Source: Funneliformis mosseae
Lineage: Eukaryota; Glomeromycota; Glomeromycetes; Glomerales; Glomeraceae
DNA: 11,155 bases
Direction of reading: 5' to 3'
Assembly (NCBI GenBank): GCA_910592005.1
Contig: CAJVPP010003628.1
Coordinates: forward strand, 1 to 11,155
Below the pieces are notes generated by a model that made no database searches, was not told where the DNA came from, and worked only from the letters and a program-made list of their open reading frames with translations. This document shows positions 6,854-11,155 of this stretch, piece by piece (position 1 is the first letter of the stretch; each line of letters starts with the position of its first letter). Made by a program: the position numbers and the translations under genes.

Positions 6854-8284
6854 ATGACGAAAAATTTTTTATCAGATTTATCAAAGGATTTCGGTCAACT
6901 TCTTACCGATGGATATAATTATGACGTAATTATTCATACTGGGAAAGGTCAAAATATGAAAGAATTGTTTGCACATTCAATAATTTTAGGAGCAAGGTCA
7001 ACATACTTTAAGACCGCATTTTCAAAGGAATGGGTAAAGAAGGAAAACGGGATTATTATTTTTAAAAAACCAAACATTTCACCTGAAATCTTTAAGGTTA
7101 TTTTAGAGTTTCTTTATACTGGAATCGTTAATGTTGATAATCTTAGTGGGACACAAGTGTTGAAACTTTTGGTTGCAACCGACGAATTGAATCTTCAAAA
7201 GTTGAGTGATTATATTCAACCTTATTTGATCAATAATCAAGTTGAATATTTAAGAAATGAACCCGTCGAAATCCTTCAAACCGTATTTCAATATGAAGCT
7301 TATGAAAACTTGAGAAATATTTGTATAGAAACTATTTGCGAAAGTCCTAAAGTTCTTTTTGAATCTCCAAGGTTTGTGACGCTAGAAAAAGATCTTATCC
7401 TCCTTTTGTTAAAACATGATGATCTTGGAATGGAAGAAATTGAAATTTGGAATTATATTCTCAAGTGGGGTATTTCAAAAATGTCGACTCCATTGAATAT
7501 TGATAACGTATCAAACTGGACATCAAATGATTTTGAAGAATTAAAGAAAATTATTCATGATTTAATTCCACACATTAGATGGTTTCAGATTCCTTCAAAA
7601 ACGTTTTGGAGAAACGTCGATCCATATGAATCAATCTTTCCAAGGAATCTTTATAAAGATATTATTGGATACCATTTCGATCCAGACACACCACCAGATA
7701 CATTAGTTTTACCTCAAAGAAATGACCTATCTTTTAATTCTGTTCTTATCAACAAAAATCATTTCCTAATTCTTGCAAGTTTGATTGATAAAAAAGACAA
7801 ATTCTTTTATGGTTCTAGAAATATCCCTTATTCATTTAAGCTTCTTTTTCGTGCTAGTAGAGATGGGTTTGAAGTAAAGACATTTCATGAACTATGTGGT
7901 AACAAAGGTCCAACTATAATGATTTCAAAATTGCAAGAGAATGGTAAATTAATTGGTGGTTATAATCCATTAAGTTGGAAACCTTTTGAATCGGAAGGTC
8001 ATTGGGGCTCAACCTCCGATAGTTTTTTGTTTTCTTTTGCAAAAATGGATGATCTTGATTCAATATATATTTCGAGAGTAAAAGATCAAAGGTATGCTGT
8101 GTATTATCCGTCAGCTTCAAATATAGGACCGGCTTTTGGTGGTGGATGTGATTTATTTATTCAAGGAAATAATATAAATAGGAATAATTTTATTGCCAAT
8201 ACGTATCCCGAAGCAAACAAAATTTTAGATCTTAGTGTAAAAAGTATTGTGGATTATGAAATATTCCAGGTAATACAAAAATAA
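6854..8284 (+). CDS. BTB-BACK-TLDc domain protein, intact, single exon
   Basis: The product is 476 residues from this start; an ATG at 6818 would add 12. BTB/POZ occupies about residues 22-125 (YDVIIHTGKGQ, then HSIILGARSTYFKTAFSKEW, then ILEFLYTG), and BACK about 126-258 (ESPRFVTLEKDLILLLLKHD, then EIWNYILKWG). TLDc covers about 293-476, with LINKNHF, FKLLFRASRDGF, GGYNPLSW, DSFLFSF and FGGGCDLFI. BTB domains mediate dimerisation and Cullin-3 E3 ligase binding, with BACK bridging; TLDc may bring a partner or substrate, but its role in these fungal proteins is unknown. I chose MTKNFLSDLSKDF as the start because it fits the usual short lead before BTB and because of the TATA position. The frame has no lesion and no internal intron is needed. 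EIFQ|GTAATA at the end is donor-like, so a spliced C-terminus is possible, though ending at VIQK matches normal TLDc length. Such genes form a very large paralogous family in Glomeromycotina. Confidence 0.93.
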   Translation: MTKNFLSDLSKDFGQLLTDGYNYDVIIHTGKGQNMKELFAHSIILGARSTYFKTAFSKEWVKKENGIIIFKKPNISPEIFKVILEFLYTGIVNVDNLSGTQVLKLLVATDELNLQKLSDYIQPYLINNQVEYLRNEPVEILQTVFQYEAYENLRNICIETICESPKVLFESPRFVTLEKDLILLLLKHDDLGMEEIEIWNYILKWGISKMSTPLNIDNVSNWTSNDFEELKKIIHDLIPHIRWFQIPSKTFWRNVDPYESIFPRNLYKDIIGYHFDPDTPPDTLVLPQRNDLSFNSVLINKNHFLILASLIDKKDKFFYGSRNIPYSFKLLFRASRDGFEVKTFHELCGNKGPTIMISKLQENGKLIGGYNPLSWKPFESEGHWGSTSDSFLFSFAKMDDLDSIYISRVKDQRYAVYYPSASNIGPAFGGGCDLFIQGNNINRNNFIANTYPEANKILDLSVKSIVDYEIFQVIQK

Positions 8285-8294
8285 CAATATTTAT

Positions 8295-8300
8295 AATAAA
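8295..8300 (+). terminator. possible polyadenylation signal
   Basis: AATAAA begins 11 bases after the BTB-TLDc stop codon. It is the canonical signal, but the context is AT-rich and this is unusually close to the stop, so later sites may be used instead. Confidence 0.2.
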
Positions 8301-9225
8301 ATGACCTTTTAGAATTCATATAGAATACTTTTATAAATTGTCATTTTATAAGTTTAGCGAGTTATTTCATTTTCTAAAATATAAATTGTACAAATTTATT
8401 TATTATTTAATTTCGACATTGTTTCTTCATGAACTTTCCTAAAGTTTTTAGACATGCTAATAATTTTGTCAAAATAAAAATTGAATACTAATTTTTATTT
8501 ATTTTTCTTAAAAAAAATAAATCTCTTTTTCGTTGAGATTGTAAAAAATAATTAGTGGAAATTTCTTGTAAAATATTAATATTATTTCTACAATCGTGAG
8601 AAATTATTAAATGAATGATATTGACTCTAACTGCCTAAGTTTTTCAAGAGCAAAGAAACAGTTTGCTGGCTTGGTGAACTTTTTTAGCAGCGGTTTTGGC
8701 TATAACGTTGATTCTTGATGTTCAACAGAATGGCTTGAGGATCAAAATTCCTATTTCCTTTAAACGTTTGGCTCATCTTTTTGTTTTTATGTATTTTGAT
8801 TGAATCTCGGGAAATAGGTTTTGAATTCCGCGTTGTAACGTTTGGCCAACATTTGATAATCTGATTTAACTATTTCCATGAACGTACATAATAATCTTAG
8901 AAATATTTAATTTCTTCAATTTTTTCGTTTTCTTTATTCGATTCTCAATAATAAAGATTAACAAAGAATCGTAAACTTACAGAACTTTATTGATTAACTA
9001 AATAAAAAAACTTATCTCAAAGCATTATTGATATTCACATTTCAGTATTTAAATTTTCTTTTCTTTGTGGATGGAGGAGTAACGAAGCAAACATGGCCTA
9101 AATAGATGAAAGTAATGAAATTAAAAAAAAAATCCTAATTAATACGACATGATTACAATTGTTATACAGTTTAAGCTATCTGTTTATATTGAATATGAAA
9201 TTTTATCCTTGGTTCTTTTACAAGG
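8301..9225. other. spacer with a 15-bp imperfect inverted repeat
   Basis: No gene is recognised. CCTATTTCC at 8750-8758 faces GGAAATAGG at 8810-8818, and both arms continue as TCAAAA/TTTTGA after a 2-base bulge. A direct repeat AACGTTTGGC occurs just inside the left arm (8763-8772) and outside the right arm (near 8837). On the minus strand short frames read MSQTFKGNRNFDPQAILLNI (8776-8684, 30 aa) and YQMLAKRYNAEFKTYFPRF; they are in different frames and may be a worn coding relic. The rest is AT-rich. Confidence 0.45.
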
Positions 9226-9228
9226 AGC

Positions 9229-9354
9229 ACCGGACATTCCGACAGCGCAGGCACACAATCCGATCCTTAAATTTCCTAGATGTTTACTAAATTTCAATTT
9301 TTTTTTTGTCGGCATTTGTCGGGTTGTCGGGCTGTCGGCATGTTGGCATCACTA
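9229..9354. mobile_element. probable hAT-type MITE remnant with TGTCGG repeats
   Basis: The right end, read inward on the minus strand, begins TAGTGATGCCAACATGCCGA, fitting the hAT terminal pattern (C/T)AGTG. Behind it TGTCGG stands at 9307, 9317, 9325 and 9333 with TGTTGG at 9341, near-regular 8-base spacing. The left end has ACATTCCGACAGC (9234-9246), an inverted match with one mismatch to the right-hand ACATGCCGACAGC. I found no clean 8-bp target duplication, so the left boundary is a guess. The end sequence AGTGATG is shared with the well-defined MITE at 9968-10117, but the internal motif differs. Confidence 0.45.
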
Positions 9355-9959
9355 TGCAAAATGTGTAACTTCCTATATACGTACCACCCAAATTTTTTTT
9401 TAAAAATTATAATTTTTATTTCGATTATTAATAATTGTATCATACGAACAAATATATTTTAAAATGTTTTTTAATGTATATATGTATATTCATACATATA
9501 ATATACCGATTTAGTAATACTACCTTGTATAACCACTTCTAGCTTTTGTAACATCAGCCAACCGATTTGGCATAGATTCAATAAGTTTAAGACGTGTGTC
9601 AATATCAATATCGTTCCAAACTTGAATTTTTTCTCATAGGTCTTTTTTATTATGAATTTGACCAGAAAGATTATGAAGACGTCGGTCTACTTCATCCCAT
9701 AAGTGCTCAATGTGATTTAGGTCTGGAGATTGAGGTGGAAAGTCAAGAAGTGTAATATGGCTATCTTCAAACCATTTTTTGGTAAGATTTACGGTATGTT
9801 TAGGATCATTGTCTTGTTGAAAGACAATATTATTTATATTTAAATTGAACCTGTTTAAGGTCCCAATTAAGTCATTTGCAAGAATTTTTCTATATCCTTC
9901 ACTATTTAATTTTCCTTCAATATGATAGAGATTGCCAATACCGTGTTCTGTAAAGCAAC

Positions 9960-9967
9960 CCCATACC
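9960..9967. repeat. left target-site duplication CCCATACC
   Basis: This 8-bp sequence is repeated at 10118-10125 on the far side of the inserted element. The uninterrupted first Tc1 copy reads CCCATACCATAAC at the homologous place (248-260), which shows the empty-site sequence. Confidence 0.85.
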
Positions 9968-10117
9968 CAGTGTTGTCATGGGACATTGATGGGACGCTGA
10001 TGGGACGCTGATGGGACATAGATGGGACAGATGGGACCTTTGGGACATAGTGTAGGACAGGTTGGGACATATAGCTGGGACAACAAATCTCTGAGACATC
10101 AAAAATTTACATCACTG
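9968..10117. mobile_element. 150-bp hAT-type MITE nested in transposase
   Basis: Exact 8-bp duplications (CCCATACC) flank 150 bases whose ends are CAGTGTTGT and, on the other strand, CAGTGATGT: 9-bp inverted repeats with one mismatch. An 8-bp duplication and CAGNG ends are hAT hallmarks. It has no coding capacity, so it would need a transposase from elsewhere. The interior is an array of nine TGGGAC words (9979, 9990, 10001, 10012, 10023, 10032, 10041, 10063, 10076) plus TAGGAC at 10053, all in one orientation and mostly 11 bases apart. hAT transposases are known to bind short subterminal repeats, so these are likely binding sites. It inserted after the host Tc1 copy. Confidence 0.85.
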
Positions 10118-10125
10118 CCCATACC
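10118..10125. repeat. right target-site duplication CCCATACC
   Basis: Identical to 9960-9967. After it the transposase sequence resumes (ATAACAACCACC on the plus strand), as in the homologous part of the other Tc1 copy. Confidence 0.85.
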
Positions 10126-10620
10126 ATAACAACCACCAAATTTTACTGTTGGCTGTATGTGGTGCCTTTTAAGTTGTTCTCCCGGTTTCTTCCAACAATA
10201 CTTACGCCCATCAGATCTAAAAATTTGAAACTTGCTCTCATCAGACCAGATTACATGCTTCCAATCTTCAATAGTCCAATTTTGATATTTCGAGCGAAGG
10301 CAAGTCGACGTATTTGGTGTTCTTTTTTCAGATAAGGTTTTTTTCTTTTAACTCGGGCCTGTAATCCATTTCGTTGAAGTGATCTGCGAATAGTATCAGT
10401 ACTAACATTGATATTATCATATGTTTTAATATTTTTTTTGAATATCAACCGCTGTTGAACATTCATGTGTAGAAATGAGACAAACAATTTTTCGTTCATC
10501 TCTTTTAGTTAAAATTCTTGGGCGTCCAGATTTGGGACGATCTACAAAACTACCAGTTTCATTTTTTAATTTTCTAATATAAACTAGAGTTTGCAGTTTG
10601 CAGGGAATTTCGTCTCCCAT

Positions 10621-10750
10621 TTAGCATTAAATGATTAAACGCATAACCAATTTAATTATACTTAAAATTTATTGTATATGTATATTTAACAATTTTTTAA
10701 CAAAATGTTTAATTATTTTTGATAAAAAAGAAGTCAAAATAATTTTAATT
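10621..10750. other. AT-rich junction between Tc1 copy and helicase fragment
   Basis: No gene is present. This must contain the right end of the second Tc1 element, but no CAAAAGTAT-type terminal repeat is visible. GTATATGTATATT (10674-10686) resembles GTATATATGTATATT at 9476-9490 on the other side, in direct rather than inverted orientation. Confidence 0.35.
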
Positions 10751-11109
10751 TTATAATGGTAAAGGAATAGCGGCCTTTTGTTCTAATCGATCATATTCTT
10801 TAAGCATTGATTCATCTGTAAAAATGGCAGAAGGATGTAATAAAGCAATATGCACTTTTGACCAATTAGAGCATTGGCTTAATGCAACATATGCTTGACC
10901 AGAAAAGAAAATTTGATGATCAAGAAATAAAGATACTTCGGGTAAAGTTAATCCTTGTGTTTATGTACTGTAAGAGCAAATGCATTTTGCAAGGGAAACT
11001 GACATCTACTTGATGGTTTTCCATCAATCATAAATGTAATTGTCTCTTTTTTGATTTCAATATCAATAATACCACCCATACAGTAGCGGTCATAAGTATC
11101 TGACCGCCT
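10751..11109 (-). pseudogene. C-terminal fragment of PIF1-like helicase, frameshifted
   Basis: Two frames join into the C-terminal helicase domain of PIF1-type proteins, often parts of Helitrons or Helitron-derived genes in fungi. Right to left they read FPLQNAFALTVHK, then after a one-base loss near 10957-10962 TQGLTLPEVSLFLDHQIF, FSGQAYVALSQCSNWSKVHI, ALLHPSAIFTDESMLKEYDR and a TAA at 10751-10753. The T-V-H-K-T-Q-G and G-Q-x-Y-V-A-L-S signatures are diagnostic. The lesion falls exactly inside HKTQG. The frame opens only at 11109 after a TAG, so the Walker-bearing N-terminal helicase core is missing or lies beyond the edge. No Helitron end (CTRR with hairpin) was recognised. Confidence 0.8.
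11086..11107. repeat. GCGGTCA/TGACCGC inverted repeat
   Basis: Perfect 7-bp arms at 11086-11092 and 11101-11107 flank an 8-base loop, with a wider GTAGC (11083-11087)...GCTAC (11119-11123) pairing outside. It coincides with the place where PIF1 similarity stops, so it may mark an insertion or deletion junction, or be a separate repeat end. Confidence 0.4.
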
Positions 11110-11155
11110 CTAACTCCGGCTACAAGTAAGTAAATTCAAAATTTTTTTTTTTATT

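Larger units (their letters stand above)
9520..10620 (-). pseudogene. second Tc1-type transposase (DD34E), broken and interrupted by a MITE
   Basis: From right to left: helix-turn-helix remnant and hinge KNETGSFVDRPKSGRPRILT, second HTH (NVSTDTIRRSLQRNGLQARV), first catalytic Asp in VIWSDESKF (codon 10242-10240), the GGxVMVWGCF region, second Asp in FQQDNDPKHT (9813-9811) and final Glu in SPDLNHIEHLW (9708-9706). Thirty-four residues separate the last two, i.e. DD34E. The C-terminus ends SMPNRLADVTKARSGYTR at TAG 9520-9522. All three catalytic acids survive, but the gene is dead: frameshifts near 10432-10439 (A-run), 10292 and 10134, an in-frame TGA at 9634-9636, a missing N-terminus and a 150-bp insertion at 9968-10117. 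I could not identify terminal inverted repeats around it. Confidence 0.85.

Noticed and set aside
7914..8120. 68-codon minus-strand open frame
   Set aside because: It is the antisense shadow of the TLDc-coding part of the intact gene.
9149..9462. Two overlapping plus-strand open frames (84 and 60 codons)
   Set aside because: They run through the TGTCGG repeat of a probable MITE, have no domain, and include poly-T translated as Phe runs.
9917..10102. 61-codon minus-strand frame with SQRSHLSHLCPISVP-type repeats
   Set aside because: It is the TGGGAC array of the MITE read in frame; the repetition is at DNA level.
9960..10125. CRISPR-like or minisatellite reading of the TGGGAC array
   Set aside because: Repeats are 6 bases with 3-7 base gaps and sit inside an element with hAT ends and target duplications, which explains them better.
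9476..10686. GTATATATGTATATT and GTATATGTATATT flanking the second Tc1 copy as direct repeats
   Set aside because: They are short and simple in very AT-rich DNA, and direct rather than inverted, so not usable as element ends.

Overview
The window looks like AT-rich nuclear DNA from an arbuscular mycorrhizal fungus, most likely Rhizophagus or a close relative. Three things point there: an intronless BTB-BACK-TLDc gene of the kind massively expanded in those genomes, short GT-AG introns in a Myb/SANT-like gene, and a dense load of decayed Tc1/mariner, hAT-like and PIF1-helicase remnants. The assignment rests on recognition of families, not on a search.

Layout. 1-1033: right-hand end of a dead Tc1-type transposon (transposase on the minus strand, running off the left edge), ending in a terminal inverted repeat at a TA. 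1096-1178: cluster of CCGG-centred palindromes. 1882-2668 (minus): a probable three-exon gene for a small Myb/SANT-like (trihelix-type) DNA-binding protein. 2669-3640: AT-rich spacer. 3641-4020: degenerate tandem repeat of about 100-110 bp. 4126-6192 (minus): a run of coding-like pieces, one with well-formed splice sites and a leucine-rich-repeat-like stretch, whose long second intron would be the A/T-only minisatellite at 4199-4555. 6854-8284 (plus): the only clearly intact gene, BTB-BACK-TLDc. 8301-9225: spacer with an inverted repeat. 9229-9354: probable hAT-type MITE remnant with TGTCGG repeats. 9520-10620 (minus): a second, different dead Tc1-type transposase (DD34E), interrupted by a 150-bp hAT-type MITE with an 8-bp target duplication and a TGGGAC array. 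10751-11109 (minus): C-terminal end of a PIF1-like helicase with a frameshift in its helicase motif.

No operon logic applies. The two host-type genes (BTB-TLDc, Myb/SANT-like) are single genes in transposon-rich DNA. The clearest new observation is the nested MITE at 9968-10117, with exact target duplication and helically phased internal repeats. The most open question is whether 4126-6192 on the minus strand is a living intron-rich gene or a decayed one.
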